Positions 15,710 to 27,300 of a DNA stretch of 64,000 bases are shown in pieces. The translations under genes were made by a program, and so were the position numbers. Under the pieces are notes generated by a model that was given only the letters and a program-made list of their open reading frames with translations, did no database searches and was not told the DNA's origin. The stretch is from Postechiella sp039985655 (GTDB lineage Bacteria > Bacteroidota > Bacteroidia > Flavobacteriales > Flavobacteriaceae), in the NCBI GenBank assembly GCA_039985655.1, contig JBDWSF010000002.1:1-64000 (forward strand), given 5' to 3'. The first letter of the stretch is position 1, and each line of letters opens with the position of its first letter.

Positions 15710-16459
15710 ATGCAGTACGGTATTTGTAATTTAAGCGTTGTGCCTCTAAGATTTGAACCTTCGGATAAAAGCGAATTGGTATCTCAAGTTTTATATGGCG
15801 ATTCTTTTAAAGTCTTAGAACAACGTAAATCTTGGAGTAAAATCCGTTTAGCTTTCGATAAATACGAAGGTTGGATAGATAATAAACAGTATTTAGAAAT
15901 TAATGAAGACCAGTACAACGCGCTACAAAAATCGTCACAAAAGTTATCTCTTGATTTAGTTGAATTTATTCAAGATGAAAACGATCAACTTCACCCTGTT
16001 CTTTTAGGTGCTTCACTTAATGGTTTATCGCTTTTAAAGCATCACTATGATGGTCATGTATTTGAAGGAAAAAACAAAAAAGAAAATCTTGTTAAAACAG
16101 CATTCTTATATTTGAATACGCCCTATTTATGGGGAGGAAAAACACCTTTTGGTATTGATTGTTCTGGTTTTACACAAATGGTTTACAAACTTAACGGACA
16201 TAAGCTTTTACGAGATGCATCACAACAAGCCACGCAAGGTGAAGCTTTAAGTTTTATTGAAGAAAGTGAACCTGGCGACTTAGCCTTTTTTGATAATAGC
16301 GAAGGACAAATAACACATGTTGGTATTATTATGGAAGATAATTACATCATCCATGCGCATGGTAAAGTTAGAATTGATAGACTAGATCATTCTGGTATTT
16401 ATAACGTTGATAAAAACGTGCATACTCATAAATTAAGAGTGATTAAAAAGGTGATATAA
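15710..16459 (+). CDS. NlpC/P60 family cysteine peptidase with SH3 domain
   Basis: Residues 1-65 form a bacterial SH3-like domain and about 110-249 an NlpC/P60 domain: YLWGGKTPFGIDCSGF with the catalytic cysteine, HVGIIMED with the histidine, then IIHAHGKV with the third polar residue. Such enzymes cut the D-Glu to diaminopimelate bond in peptidoglycan stem peptides. There is no signal peptide, which suggests action on recycled muropeptides in the cytoplasm, as in YkfC-like proteins. It follows the thiolase gene with a 9-base gap. Confidence 0.88.
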   Translation: MQYGICNLSVVPLRFEPSDKSELVSQVLYGDSFKVLEQRKSWSKIRLAFDKYEGWIDNKQYLEINEDQYNALQKSSQKLSLDLVEFIQDENDQLHPVLLGASLNGLSLLKHHYDGHVFEGKNKKENLVKTAFLYLNTPYLWGGKTPFGIDCSGFTQMVYKLNGHKLLRDASQQATQGEALSFIEESEPGDLAFFDNSEGQITHVGIIMEDNYIIHAHGKVRIDRLDHSGIYNVDKNVHTHKLRVIKKVI

Positions 16460-16504
16460 CTTGAAGTTGATTCTAGTTTAATTGAAATGTTTCTTCTATC
16501 GTTT

Positions 16505-17527
16505 TTAATTTACTAATATATTGGGTTGCTTTATATAGTCTATAGGGATCTCTCCTGTAAGTGCCTTTAAGAATTCTCCTATTTTCAAAGCATCAGCAGT
16601 GCTTATTTCTAAACCTCTTTCATGTTTCCCCATTAACTCTACGGCTTTCCATAATTTTTCTGAAGAACCATCATGAAAATATGGTGCCGTTTTTTCGACA
16701 TTACGTAAGGGTGCCACTCTAAAAAACATTTTATAATCAGACCTTCTGTTTAAATGATAATACCCCAAATCGTTTTGATTGGGCCACGCTACTTCAATGC
16801 CTAATTTCTGAATCATTTGTCCGCCAACATTAGAACCTGTATGGCAAGAATAACAGCTCTTATCATTAAAAAGATGTCCGCCCTCTATTTGCTCTTTTGA
16901 AAGCGCATCATTTTTACCTTTAATAAATGTATCAATGGGAGCTGGTGTTGTTAAACCATTTATAAAAGTTTGCAAGGCATCAATTATATTTTTAAATGAT
17001 ATAGCATTACCATCAGTTGTATAGACTTCATCAAATAAAGTTTGATAATCATCTATCTCTTTCAGCTTTTCAACCATCAAATTAGCATCCTTTATATTCA
17101 TTTCAAACGGATTAGAAAAGGCATGCTTCAACTTTTCTTTTATTGAATCTATTCCGCCATCGGCGTTATAAATAGGCAGCGTACTTACATTATAAAGTGT
17201 TGGCACATCTCGAAACGATTCCCCTTTTTTCTTCTGTTCTAAATAATAATTTCCGTTTGTCCCGAATGCATTCAAATTATGACAACTATGACACGACACT
17301 GTTGAATTATCAGAAAGACGTTCATCATAAAATAAATACCGTCCTAAACCTATCTTCTTTTTATGATCTATTAAAAATTGATTATCCTTTTCAACAGGGT
17401 TAAAAAATATTTTTAGAACCTCCCTTAAATTTTCTGCATCTTTTTGATTATCAGATTGACAAAATCCGCTTAAAGACAAACAAAGTCCAAAATAAAAAAG
17501 GACATAAAATTTAAGAGAAGTATACAT
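16505..17527 (-). CDS. Di-haem cytochrome c peroxidase-like protein
   Basis: After a signal peptide (1-23, ending SGFCQ) there are two haem c motifs, CHSCH near residue 79 and CYSCH near residue 225, in the usual bacterial CcpA/MauG arrangement of 340 residues. Conserved LGRYLFYDERLSDN and FRDVPTLYNV segments fit the family. It would act in the periplasm, reducing peroxide or oxidising a partner protein or small molecule. It is the last gene of a run with a FucP-like porter (6-base gap), a DUF1552 protein and a DUF1592 multihaem protein, so it may share their electron-transfer chain. Confidence 0.88.
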   Translation of the reverse strand: MYTSLKFYVLFYFGLCLSLSGFCQSDNQKDAENLREVLKIFFNPVEKDNQFLIDHKKKIGLGRYLFYDERLSDNSTVSCHSCHNLNAFGTNGNYYLEQKKKGESFRDVPTLYNVSTLPIYNADGGIDSIKEKLKHAFSNPFEMNIKDANLMVEKLKEIDDYQTLFDEVYTTDGNAISFKNIIDALQTFINGLTTPAPIDTFIKGKNDALSKEQIEGGHLFNDKSCYSCHTGSNVGGQMIQKLGIEVAWPNQNDLGYYHLNRRSDYKMFFRVAPLRNVEKTAPYFHDGSSEKLWKAVELMGKHERGLEISTADALKIGEFLKALTGEIPIDYIKQPNILVN

Positions 17528-17533
17528 TTTAAT

Positions 17534-18859
17534 TTATACTGTCTTAATTTTTTGAATGGTTAAATAACCATACAAACCAACCACAATCAAAGAAATCATA
17601 GGTAAAACAAAAGATAAATTAACCTCTGGAATATATCCTAAAAAAGTCACATCATTAAAACCATCTCCACCCATATCTAAAATAGACGCCTGAATTGGCG
17701 GCATAAAAGCACCACCAACAATTGCCATAACTAAACCTGCTGAACCAATTTTGGCTTCGTCTCCCATATCTTTTAAAGCGATGCCATAAATGGTTGGAAA
17801 CATAATCGACATAAATATAGATACAGCTACTAACGAAATTAACCCTGCCATTCCTGGTAATAAAATGGCTCCTGCAGCACATACAGCTCCTGAAAAACCA
17901 AAAATAGCTAATACTTTAGAAGGATTCATGCTACGCATTAACCCTGTACCAATCCATCTTCCTGATAAAAACAAAATCATAGCTGCAATATTATAATGTG
18001 TTGCTGTTATATCTAATCCATCAGTAGCATTTAAGTTATCTACATATTGAAAAATAAAAGTCCAACACATAATTTGAGAACCAACGCAAGCGGCCTGTGC
18101 TACAACACCTCCTAAATAATTTTTGTTTGCAAATAATTTTTTAAATGAATCGGATAAACTTATTTTATCATCTTGAGATGTTTTCGGGATTTTTGTAAAA
18201 ATGATGATCGCCATAATTATCAAAACCAAAACTCCTAAAGCGATATACGGTAAACTGATAACACTTAAATCGTTTTCTCTAATAACTGAAAGGTCTGCGG
18301 ATGAAAGTGCCGAATAAGCTTCTGTTGTATAATCGTCGGAACGCAATGCACTCAACACGAATACTTGCGCTATAATCATACCTGTTAAAGAACCTACTGG
18401 ATTAAATGCTTGTGCTAAATTTAAACGTTGTGTTGCTGTTCTTTTATCTCCAAGAGATAAAATCAACGGATTTGCAGTGGTTTCTAAAAAAGATAATCCG
18501 CAAGTAATAACCCATAATGAGATTAAAAAGAAATTAAAATCTTCGAACGCTGCAGCAGGATAAAACATAAAGGCGCCAACCGCATAAAGTGTTAGTCCTA
18601 AAATAATTCCTGATTTATAACTGTATTTTCTAATGAATAATGCCGCAGGTAATGCCATAAAGAAATACCCAAAATAAAACGCCGATTGTACTAACGACGC
18701 TTGTAAGTTTGATAACTCTGGCATTACTTTTTTAAAGGCCGAAACCATTGGGTTTGTTAAATCGTTAGCAATACCCCAAAGTGCAAATAAAGATGTTATT
18801 ATAATAAAAGGAAATAATAATTTCTTACTTACAATTGGTACTTTTGGTTCGTTACTCAT
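17534..18859 (-). CDS. fucP-like: FucP-type MFS sugar porter
   Basis: The 441 residues show about twelve membrane helices and the FucP-like start ALWGIANDLTNPMVSAFKK, followed by QASLVQSAFYFGYFFMALPAALF with a conserved RKYSYKSG loop. Family members are proton symporters for L-fucose, glucose or galactose. Its place between DUF1552 and di-haem peroxidase genes, and near a sulfatase and a sugar-sensor-type regulator, suggests uptake of a monosaccharide from a sulfated or otherwise modified glycan. The substrate is not visible in the sequence. Confidence 0.9.
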   Translation of the reverse strand: MSNEPKVPIVSKKLLFPFIIITSLFALWGIANDLTNPMVSAFKKVMPELSNLQASLVQSAFYFGYFFMALPAALFIRKYSYKSGIILGLTLYAVGAFMFYPAAAFEDFNFFLISLWVITCGLSFLETTANPLILSLGDKRTATQRLNLAQAFNPVGSLTGMIIAQVFVLSALRSDDYTTEAYSALSSADLSVIRENDLSVISLPYIALGVLVLIIMAIIIFTKIPKTSQDDKISLSDSFKKLFANKNYLGGVVAQAACVGSQIMCWTFIFQYVDNLNATDGLDITATHYNIAAMILFLSGRWIGTGLMRSMNPSKVLAIFGFSGAVCAAGAILLPGMAGLISLVAVSIFMSIMFPTIYGIALKDMGDEAKIGSAGLVMAIVGGAFMPPIQASILDMGGDGFNDVTFLGYIPEVNLSFVLPMISLIVVGLYGYLTIQKIKTV

Positions 18860-18908
18860 TAGTGTTGGTTTGGTTTAATTTATTACTGTTTTTATAGTAT
18901 TGAATTCA

Positions 18909-20258
18909 TTATAAAATTGATGGCAATGCGCCCGTGCTATCTGCAAAGTTCTCGGTTTCAATACCCACGGTATTTAGCATACTTACAAATAGATTTGATA
19001 AATGTACTTTCTTAGCATCGAAAACTTCGTAATTACCATGCTTAACCCCCATTTTAGAACCTCCAGCTAAAACAAGTGGACAGTTATTAGCGTTATGCGT
19101 AGAGCTACATGCGCTACCGTATAAAACTAAAGTATTATCTAGTAATGAACCGTGTTCGTCGTGTGTATTTTTCATTTTATCTAAGAAATAAGCAAACTGC
19201 TTTGAGAGCCACTGGTCGTACTTACCTAAACGTTCTTGATAACCCGTTTTCTTATCGTGTGTCATACTATGATGACCGCCTAAATTTAATGCTAGTTTTG
19301 GAAATGCATCTCCAAAACCCATACCGTCTTCACGTGCCATCATATAAGTCATAACGCGTGTTATATCCGTTTGAAAACCTAAAACCATCAAATCCATTGT
19401 AGATCGTAAATAGGCTTCAGGATCAATGGTCGCATCCACATTCAAATTAATGTGAGAGGCATCAAAATCCTTCATGGGTATATCTAACCATTTTTCGTTA
19501 CGCATCACTTGTTCTTCTACTCGATTCAAAGAGGTCATGTATTCGTCTAACTTCGATTTATCATCATACCCTAAACGCCTTTTAACCTGTTTGCTATCTT
19601 CTAAAACTAAGTCTACAATTTTTTTTCCTTGTTGTAAACTTTTACGCCTTTCGGCAGACGAAGCTCCTCCTGTTGGAGAAAAATAACGCTCGAATATTTC
19701 ACGTTGGCGATGTTCTGATGGTACTGCCTTCCCTGTATTATCAAAAGACAAGGTTGATGCTCTAGATTTATACCCCACACCTCCATCTGTCGAAATTGTT
19801 AACGATGGTATTCTAGTATTTTTACTTAAATGCTGCGCTGCCAATTGATCTACTGAAATACTATTATTATAAGTATTACCTCTTAAATCACCACCTGTTA
19901 ACCACGTATCGCCCGCCATATGGCCTAAAACCTGCCTACTGTTTGGGTGACTTAAACCTCCTAAAATTGACATGTCTTTCCTAAATGGTTCTAAAGGAGA
20001 TAATGAATTTGTTAACTTATAATTAGATCCCTGTTCATGAGGAAACCAATTCCAATCTTTATACATTTTGTGCTCTGCCCCTGGCACACTAACGCCATTG
20101 GGAAAATAAACAAAGCAAAGCCTTTTAGGTGCATTTGAAACCTCGCCAAAACTAGTGAGGTTACCCATTCCCATACATTCTAAATATGGCAGCATGACTG
20201 ATGCTCCAACACCTTTTATAAAAGTTCGTCTATCTAAATGCCATGATTTTTTACTCAT
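18909..20258 (-). CDS. DUF1552 protein, Tat-exported
   Basis: The N-terminus KSWHLDRRTFIKGVGASVMLP carries a twin-arginine-like signal. The rest is a DUF1552 domain with the usual RLCFVYFPNGV, LGGLSHPNSRQVLGHMAGDTWLTGG and LVLYGSACSSTHNANNCPLVLAGG segments, related to the alkaline-phosphatase/sulfatase-like DUF1501 group. The family is found almost always next to DUF1592 multihaem proteins, as here (21-base gap). Its function is unknown. Export with a folded cofactor or metal site is suggested by the Tat signal. Confidence 0.88.
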   Translation of the reverse strand: MSKKSWHLDRRTFIKGVGASVMLPYLECMGMGNLTSFGEVSNAPKRLCFVYFPNGVSVPGAEHKMYKDWNWFPHEQGSNYKLTNSLSPLEPFRKDMSILGGLSHPNSRQVLGHMAGDTWLTGGDLRGNTYNNSISVDQLAAQHLSKNTRIPSLTISTDGGVGYKSRASTLSFDNTGKAVPSEHRQREIFERYFSPTGGASSAERRKSLQQGKKIVDLVLEDSKQVKRRLGYDDKSKLDEYMTSLNRVEEQVMRNEKWLDIPMKDFDASHINLNVDATIDPEAYLRSTMDLMVLGFQTDITRVMTYMMAREDGMGFGDAFPKLALNLGGHHSMTHDKKTGYQERLGKYDQWLSKQFAYFLDKMKNTHDEHGSLLDNTLVLYGSACSSTHNANNCPLVLAGGSKMGVKHGNYEVFDAKKVHLSNLFVSMLNTVGIETENFADSTGALPSIL

Positions 20259-20279
20259 AATATTAATTTTTAGTTTGGC

Positions 20280-23200
20280 TTAATTAATACTTTTAGAAAA
20301 TGAATCGCTTAAAACAATCTCTTCTAATACCGTTTGAAACCTAAAGTTATTTGCTTTTACTTTTTCCACAATTCTATTTAATTCTTTATCATCAGAAAAA
20401 CTGACATCTCTCCCCAATGCATATGCATATAAATGCTCAACTAAGGATTTTGTAAAGTCTTCTCTTTTTAAGTTTAAAATATATTCTTTAATGCCTTCAA
20501 TTCCCTCAACTTCTGTACCATCTGGTAATTTCGATTTTGAATCAATAGGTTTGTTTTTTGCGATTTTTTGATATCTGCCAACAGCATCATAATTTTCGAA
20601 AGCAACACCATAAGGGTCAATTTTTAAATGACAATCGATACATGATGCTTTATTACGGTGCAATTCTAATTGTTCCTTCAAAGTTAAGGTTTCAAAACCA
20701 GGTGTTTCTGGATCTAGTTCTGGAACATTTGGTGGCGGTGGCGGTGGCGGATCTCCTAATATCTTTTCTTTTAACCAAACAGCACGTTTAATAGGATGTG
20801 CTTGTACACCATCAGAATGCCCTGTTAAAAAGGCGCCTTGCGATAATAATCCTCCACGGTTTTCGTATCGTGGAATAGCTACGGGTCTAAACGTATTTCC
20901 TTTAACACCTTCTACGCCATAAAACTCAGCTAAATTTTGATTTAGCATCGCGAAATCTGAATCTATAAAATTTAACACACTCATATTCTCTTTTAAAATA
21001 TGGTGTATAAAGCTATACGTTTCTTCGGCCATATCTTCTTTAACAAAACGTGTAAAATCTGGGTATAACTTTTTATCTGCGCTCATACCTTTTAAACGGT
21101 CTACGCGTAACCAATCGTAAGCAAAAGATTCGATCATATTCCTAATTTTAGGGTTTTTTGACATTCGAACAATTTGATTAGGCAACTCCTTTTTTAAATT
21201 CCCTTGTTTGGCTAAACCAACTAACTCTTTATCTGGAGGTGCATTCCATAAAAAATATGACATTTTAGAAGCCAATAAAAATTCATCTTTTATCGCTTTT
21301 GGATTTGGTTTTTCGCCTTCTAATAAATACAAGAAATTAGGCGAACATAATACGGCTACCAAAACTTCTTTAACACCATCTTCATAACGATCAAAATCAT
21401 CTTTAGATGTTTTCCAAAAATTTAAATAACGATCTAATTCTCCATCAATTAACGGACGTCTAAAAGCACGTTCCATAAACTTCTCAAGAACTTCAGCAGT
21501 ATAAAGGGCTTTATTATTTTTATTTGGTGAATCGAAAAAGATATCGGTATGACTTTTTGGCGGCCAAACTGGGTTATAAGGTGCTTCTAACTCAATAGAA
21601 TTAACCAATAATGGTGGACCATTTTCTCCTGCCGTTTTAATCAAATGATTATTCCAAAGCCCAATAATCATAGTATTTGAAAGCGGATTTTTTTCATTTG
21701 GATCGTAAACTGGTAATGGGAAGTTTTCCAATTGACCTGTAAACTCATATGTTTTAAATTCATCTTGATTACCTGTAACATCTTTACTCACACCAATAGT
21801 TCTGTAATCCATACCATCATCTGTTCTAGAACCAACAAAAGCTCTTATAGATGGTGTCATATCTTTATATTTCTCTTGATTTTTTACCGTTTCTGAAGCC
21901 AATTTCATTGGTAACGGATCGGTATCAGATAGCTTCGTTACTCTTATTTGACTAAATCCAACAAAAAACTTACCACCAACTTGCACTTTATATGTTCCTT
22001 TTTTTAATGAGGCTAATGTTACTGGCGTTACAATTTCAGATTCATTCTCTAAAGATTTATCGAGTTGTAATCGTTCTTGAATTCTATTAAAACGTCCAAT
22101 CTTCATTAAAAATGATGGCATATTTTCTTGAGTCACATAGGGATGTACTAAATCGATTTGATAATAACCTTGTTCTGGAATATTTAATTTTAAATAAGCT
22201 GTTGCAGAATCATCTATTACTGTTGGTACTAAAAATTTGTTATCTTTTTCCTGAAGTTTTTTACTCTCGTAAACATCGTCAATATTTAACAGAATGGAAC
22301 TTGGTAAAACTTTAGCTGGCTTATCTCGTCTTAATCCAATCAATCCTTCTTTTGCGGCTAATGCACGACCTTTAGATGCCTTAACTCTAAACACAAAACT
22401 GCCAGCTCTTGGAAAATTATTTTTAATAAGCATTTTCATATTTGGAGATGGCCCTTGCCAGGAACGTGGTGGCACATCTTTGTGGGGTAAAGCTGAATAT
22501 AACATCAGACCATTATCGACAACAGCAAATCTATCATTAGCTGAACCTCGCATACCAATCCCTATTTTAGATTTAATACTATCGGTATCTGTTTTAACAC
22601 CTGTATTGGAATCAAAAATATCAACAACAAAATTATCGCTTTTTATAGGTACAGATTGAAATCCATTAAACTCTGCAGAGATTTCACCTTTACCAATATT
22701 TTCTCCAACAGTAATTTTATACTTTTTGGATTCTGGCTTATCTCCAAATACAATAGCTTTATCTAAAGCATTACGCGCTATTTTCTGATAATAATCAATA
22801 TGCAGTGATGATATTTGCAGTACTTCGCCATTATTTGTGAATCCCATTTTAGATTTCCCATCATCTGGTAATACATTACCAAAATTAATTGGGAGGTTTA
22901 AGATTTCGTTTAACGAGTTGGTGTATTGAGACTTTGTTAAACGACGTGTTACTTCTTTAGTATTATCATTTTTAGCATCGGCAGCGTGTTCTAACGAATT
23001 TGTAATCCAGTCTACAACTAATTTACGCTCGTTAGCTGTTAACTGTTTTTTCTTTTTAGGAGGCATTTCGCCAGAATTAATCATATCTAAAGCCGAATGC
23101 CAACTCTCGGCATCTGATCCCTTAATCATATCCCAGTCTAATCTATCTAAACGCACATCGCCTTTCTGTTTATCCGCCCCATGACAATTGTAACAATACT

Positions 23201-24245
23201 TGTCCATTATTGGCTTTATGTCTTTCTCATAATATAAACCTGCTTCAGTCAATTCAATTTTTGGACGGCTTGTGAATAATGCTAACTCTGTCTTCTTTTC
23301 TTCTGCCTTGGCTTTAGCTTCAGCTTTTTCAACTGCTGCTACTTGCTGCTTAATTTCTGGAGACACTTTATTTAAAGAATTAGTTATCCAGTTTAGAATA
23401 TTGTTCTTATCACTTTCTGATAAAGGTTCTTCTTCTTCAGGAGGCATATTACCTGCACTAATTTCCTCAAAAACTGTTTTCCACTTCTTAACTTCTTCGG
23501 GTTTTATCATTTCCCAACTTACCGTATCTAATCGTAAATCTCCTTTTTGCTTATTTGCGTTATGGCAATCAAAGCAATTCTTATCCATTATAGGATGAAT
23601 GTTATCTGCAAATGTCAAGGCCAATTTTAAGTCTTCATCGCCTTCATTATCTTTTGCTAATTCTTTGATTGAAGATAATATAGATTCAGACTTCGTTTTT
23701 TCAACACCAAGAAAGTCTTTCATTTCATTGGGCATATCTTTAGTTAAATACCCAGAACCATGTGTTAAAGATCCACCGTAATGTCCTGCTAAAGTCAATA
23801 AAACAACGTTAACAAGCAATAGTCCTTGATACACTTTAACCATTTTTTTAGATTGAGTAAACGCCCATAATCTAAAAACCAGTAACCAAACGCATAGTAT
23901 AGCGGTTGCCCAACCTAACCATTTATGAAATGATAAAACCTCACTATTATAACCGCCACTAGAAGCCAAAAATAAGCCAAACAATACTGCTGGAATTAAG
24001 CTTAAAACAGTAAACCATAACAAAACTTTACTCGCATTTTCTAATTGTAGTTTTGGGTTGATAAGATGTACTAATTCTAAAACAAAAACACCCAATAATG
24101 CACCGATGGGAATGTGTAAAATTAATGGATGAAAATTTCCGAAATAGAGAATTAAATCACTTTTACCATCAACATTAATTGGTATAAGGATTAGACTTAG
24201 TAAAATTAAAGTAAAAACAGACGCAACAGAACATGTTACTTTCAT
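20280..24245 (-). CDS. Giant membrane-anchored DUF1592 multihaem protein
   Basis: The 1321 residues begin with about five membrane helices (1-165). Two near-duplicate PSCyt1-type cytochrome modules follow, with CFDCH (about 224) and CYNCH (about 351). Then come the DUF1587, DUF1595, DUF1592, DUF1588 and DUF1585 series, recognisable by RRLTKSQYTNSLNEIL, AFRRPLIDGELDRYL, a seven-proline run before NVPELDPETPG, and a last haem motif CIDCH. This architecture is typical of Planctomycetes, Verrucomicrobia and some marine Bacteroidota. Outer-surface or periplasmic oxidation of sugars is suspected but not established. It heads a four-gene minus-strand run. Confidence 0.88.
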   Translation of the reverse strand: MKVTCSVASVFTLILLSLILIPINVDGKSDLILYFGNFHPLILHIPIGALLGVFVLELVHLINPKLQLENASKVLLWFTVLSLIPAVLFGLFLASSGGYNSEVLSFHKWLGWATAILCVWLLVFRLWAFTQSKKMVKVYQGLLLVNVVLLTLAGHYGGSLTHGSGYLTKDMPNEMKDFLGVEKTKSESILSSIKELAKDNEGDEDLKLALTFADNIHPIMDKNCFDCHNANKQKGDLRLDTVSWEMIKPEEVKKWKTVFEEISAGNMPPEEEEPLSESDKNNILNWITNSLNKVSPEIKQQVAAVEKAEAKAKAEEKKTELALFTSRPKIELTEAGLYYEKDIKPIMDKYCYNCHGADKQKGDVRLDRLDWDMIKGSDAESWHSALDMINSGEMPPKKKKQLTANERKLVVDWITNSLEHAADAKNDNTKEVTRRLTKSQYTNSLNEILNLPINFGNVLPDDGKSKMGFTNNGEVLQISSLHIDYYQKIARNALDKAIVFGDKPESKKYKITVGENIGKGEISAEFNGFQSVPIKSDNFVVDIFDSNTGVKTDTDSIKSKIGIGMRGSANDRFAVVDNGLMLYSALPHKDVPPRSWQGPSPNMKMLIKNNFPRAGSFVFRVKASKGRALAAKEGLIGLRRDKPAKVLPSSILLNIDDVYESKKLQEKDNKFLVPTVIDDSATAYLKLNIPEQGYYQIDLVHPYVTQENMPSFLMKIGRFNRIQERLQLDKSLENESEIVTPVTLASLKKGTYKVQVGGKFFVGFSQIRVTKLSDTDPLPMKLASETVKNQEKYKDMTPSIRAFVGSRTDDGMDYRTIGVSKDVTGNQDEFKTYEFTGQLENFPLPVYDPNEKNPLSNTMIIGLWNNHLIKTAGENGPPLLVNSIELEAPYNPVWPPKSHTDIFFDSPNKNNKALYTAEVLEKFMERAFRRPLIDGELDRYLNFWKTSKDDFDRYEDGVKEVLVAVLCSPNFLYLLEGEKPNPKAIKDEFLLASKMSYFLWNAPPDKELVGLAKQGNLKKELPNQIVRMSKNPKIRNMIESFAYDWLRVDRLKGMSADKKLYPDFTRFVKEDMAEETYSFIHHILKENMSVLNFIDSDFAMLNQNLAEFYGVEGVKGNTFRPVAIPRYENRGGLLSQGAFLTGHSDGVQAHPIKRAVWLKEKILGDPPPPPPPNVPELDPETPGFETLTLKEQLELHRNKASCIDCHLKIDPYGVAFENYDAVGRYQKIAKNKPIDSKSKLPDGTEVEGIEGIKEYILNLKREDFTKSLVEHLYAYALGRDVSFSDDKELNRIVEKVKANNFRFQTVLEEIVLSDSFSKSIN

Positions 24246-24354
24246 AAATAAAACTTAGTTGGTAATTATTAAAACCCAAAGTTAATTCACATTAAAAAAA
24301 ACAACGGGGGATAATTATCCAACAATAAGGGGACTGTAGTGTAAAGCACTATAT

Positions 24355-27300
24355 TTATTGATGTTTCTTACGAAACTCGGTAGGTGTAAGCTTATGTTTT
24401 TTCTTGAACAACGCTCTAAAATATTTAACATCATTATACCCTAACATGAAGGTTATTTCGTTAAAAGAGTAATTACTTTTAGATATTAACTCTGCAGCTT
24501 TGCTTAATTTAACAGAGGTTATTAGTTCGTTTATGGTCATCCCTGTAAGTTGAGATGTTTTTTTATAAAGCGAACTTTTGGACATATTCATCTTTGAAGT
24601 AAGCACAGAAATATCTAATTTATTTTCTATAAAATTCTCCTCGATAACTTGCATTAAATTCTTTAGAAATATAGTTCCAGAAGATTCAATATTTTCACTT
24701 TGTGGTGTTAAATTTATTTCTCTTTGAAACCACTCTTTAGTTTGCTTAATTGTTGCTAGTTGATTCTTTATTTTTAGTAATAAACTTTCTGTCTTAAACG
24801 GCTTTGTTATATAATCGTTAACACCACTATCTAAAACTTCAATTTCATTTTTACCTGATGCTGTAATAATTATAGTTGGAATATGCGATGTTCTAATATC
24901 TTCTTTAATTTTTTTACAAAGTTCGATACCATTTAATTCAGGCATCATTAAATCTGTAAGTACAATATCTGGCATTTTGTTTAACACGATTTCTAATGCA
25001 CGTTTACCATTATTTGCTACAAACAATTTATATTTTGATGAAAGTTCGTAAGTTAAATATTTCCTTAGTTCATCGTCATCTTCTGCAATTAAAATACTGT
25101 ATTTAAATTCTTTTTTTTCATTATTCTCTTCAATCGAACGTTCTATCTTTTCTTCTTCGCTAGGTAACGTCATAATGACCTTTGTTCCTTTTTTATGTTC
25201 ACTTTCTATAGTTACTTTACCTTCGTGAGCCTCTATGTATTCCTTTACTATAGATAAACCAATACCTTGCCCCCTTTCCTCTGTATTTGATTGAAAAAAA
25301 CGTGAAAAAATGTCTTTAAGCTTATCTTTAGTGATGCCTTTCCCTGTATCTTCTACGCTAACATTTACGGATTGATTTTCTTTGTCGTGCCTTATTTTTA
25401 AAATAATCTTACCACCTCTTGGTGTGTTTTTTAATGCATTTGAGAAAACATTAAAAAAGACGCGTTCAATTTTTTCTTTATCTATATACAATGGCAAGTT
25501 TGAATCTTCTGAGTCGAAAATTAAATCGATATTCTTCTCTTCAGCTTGAAATTTAAAATTATCTAATACCGATTTTAAAAAACTTATAAATTCAATTTTT
25601 TGAATATTTAAAGTTAATTCTCCTGTATGAATCGTACTAAAATTAAGTACCTGATTTATAAGTTTCACCAACCGATTCGCATTATTTGATGCCGTTTCTA
25701 GTAAAAATTGTTTTTCTTCTTCTGGTAAAGATTTCTTCAACACCTTTTCTAAAGGTTCTTTTACCATAGTTAACGGCGTTTTTAAATCGTGAGAAATATT
25801 TGTGAAAAATTTAATTTTTTCCAAATCTGTTTCTCTTAATTTTTTTTCTAAATTTAATTGAAGATTTAACGCTTTTTTACGTGTTTGTTTTATAATAGAA
25901 AATCGAGTAATTAAAATTAAAATCCCTATCCCTAAACCAACCCAAAACGCAATAAACCACCATGTTAACCAAAATGGCGGATATATTCTTATATCTATAG
26001 TTTGAATATCAGAATTCCATTTGCCATCTTCGTTTGTGCATTGCAATTTTATTTTATAACTGCCTCTTGGTAAATTATTTAATGTAAACGTAGGGTCTTT
26101 GCCAAACTTAATATGCCACTCATTCTTATCATCAATTATTTTATATCTATATTTTATAGCACTTGGCGAAATATAATTGGGAACTGAAACTTGAAATGTT
26201 AAGTTGTTTTGATAATGACTTAAATTTTGAAGGGAAGACACTTTATTACCGCTGATTCCATTTACCTCAACATCTTCAATAAAAACAGTATACTTATTTT
26301 TACTAGGAAAAAACTTTTTAGGATCGAAAGCAATAACACCTTTATTAACTCCAAAATACATTTTATTTTCTTTGGAATAGAACGCTATTTTATTTGAAAA
26401 TCGATTTGAAAAATATCCAAACCCTTTGTAATAATTAGTGAAATTTTCTTTGTAGTGATTAAATTTATTTAAGCCATTGTGAGTCCCTACCCATAATATA
26501 CTGTCGTTTTCAGCAACTACACTAGAAATATAATTATTAGACAACCCATCGTGTGTTGTATAATTTTTAATGACTAAATATTCTCTTTTATCAATGTTAA
26601 ATTTTAATTTACTTAATCCTAATGAAGTCGCTGCCCATAAATTAGTCTCAGTTAAATATATCATCTGAACAGAATTACTTCCCAAATTTTTCGACTGATT
26701 AATATTTTTCACATTAACAACGTTATAATCATCATCAAGTAATATCTGAAAAACCCCCTTATTTATAGCATTGGTTACAATGGCATTGTTTTTTTCATCA
26801 TAGACCATATGACCAACGTTATTCCAACCCGCTACTTTTTTAATATTAGCTTTACCATTAGAATAATCGACTCTAAACAATCCTCCGTAAGAACCTATCC
26901 AAAAAATATTCTCTTTGGTTTTAACAACAGTGTTAACATCACCTATTGTTGCATCTAATGGTTTCTTTTTTAAAATAAAATCATTTATATCTTCGTTATA
27001 TTTATATTCAAATAATGCCCTATTTCCTCCAATTAGAAATAACGAATCGGATACTTTATTAATGCATAAAATATTTTTTCTTTCAAGGTAAGTTTTAGAT
27101 TCTCCTGTTTCAATATGTGTTCGAATCAAACCAGAATCAGTAGTCCCTAATAAAATAGCACCAGTAAAATCTTGAGAAATAGTATTTTTAGTCTTGTTAT
27201 TAAATAACTCTTCAAAATTAGAATCGCGGGATTTATTTCCTCTAAAATTAATTTTAATTAAATCGTTTATGGTTACCATCCAAAGATCTCCTTGCCGATC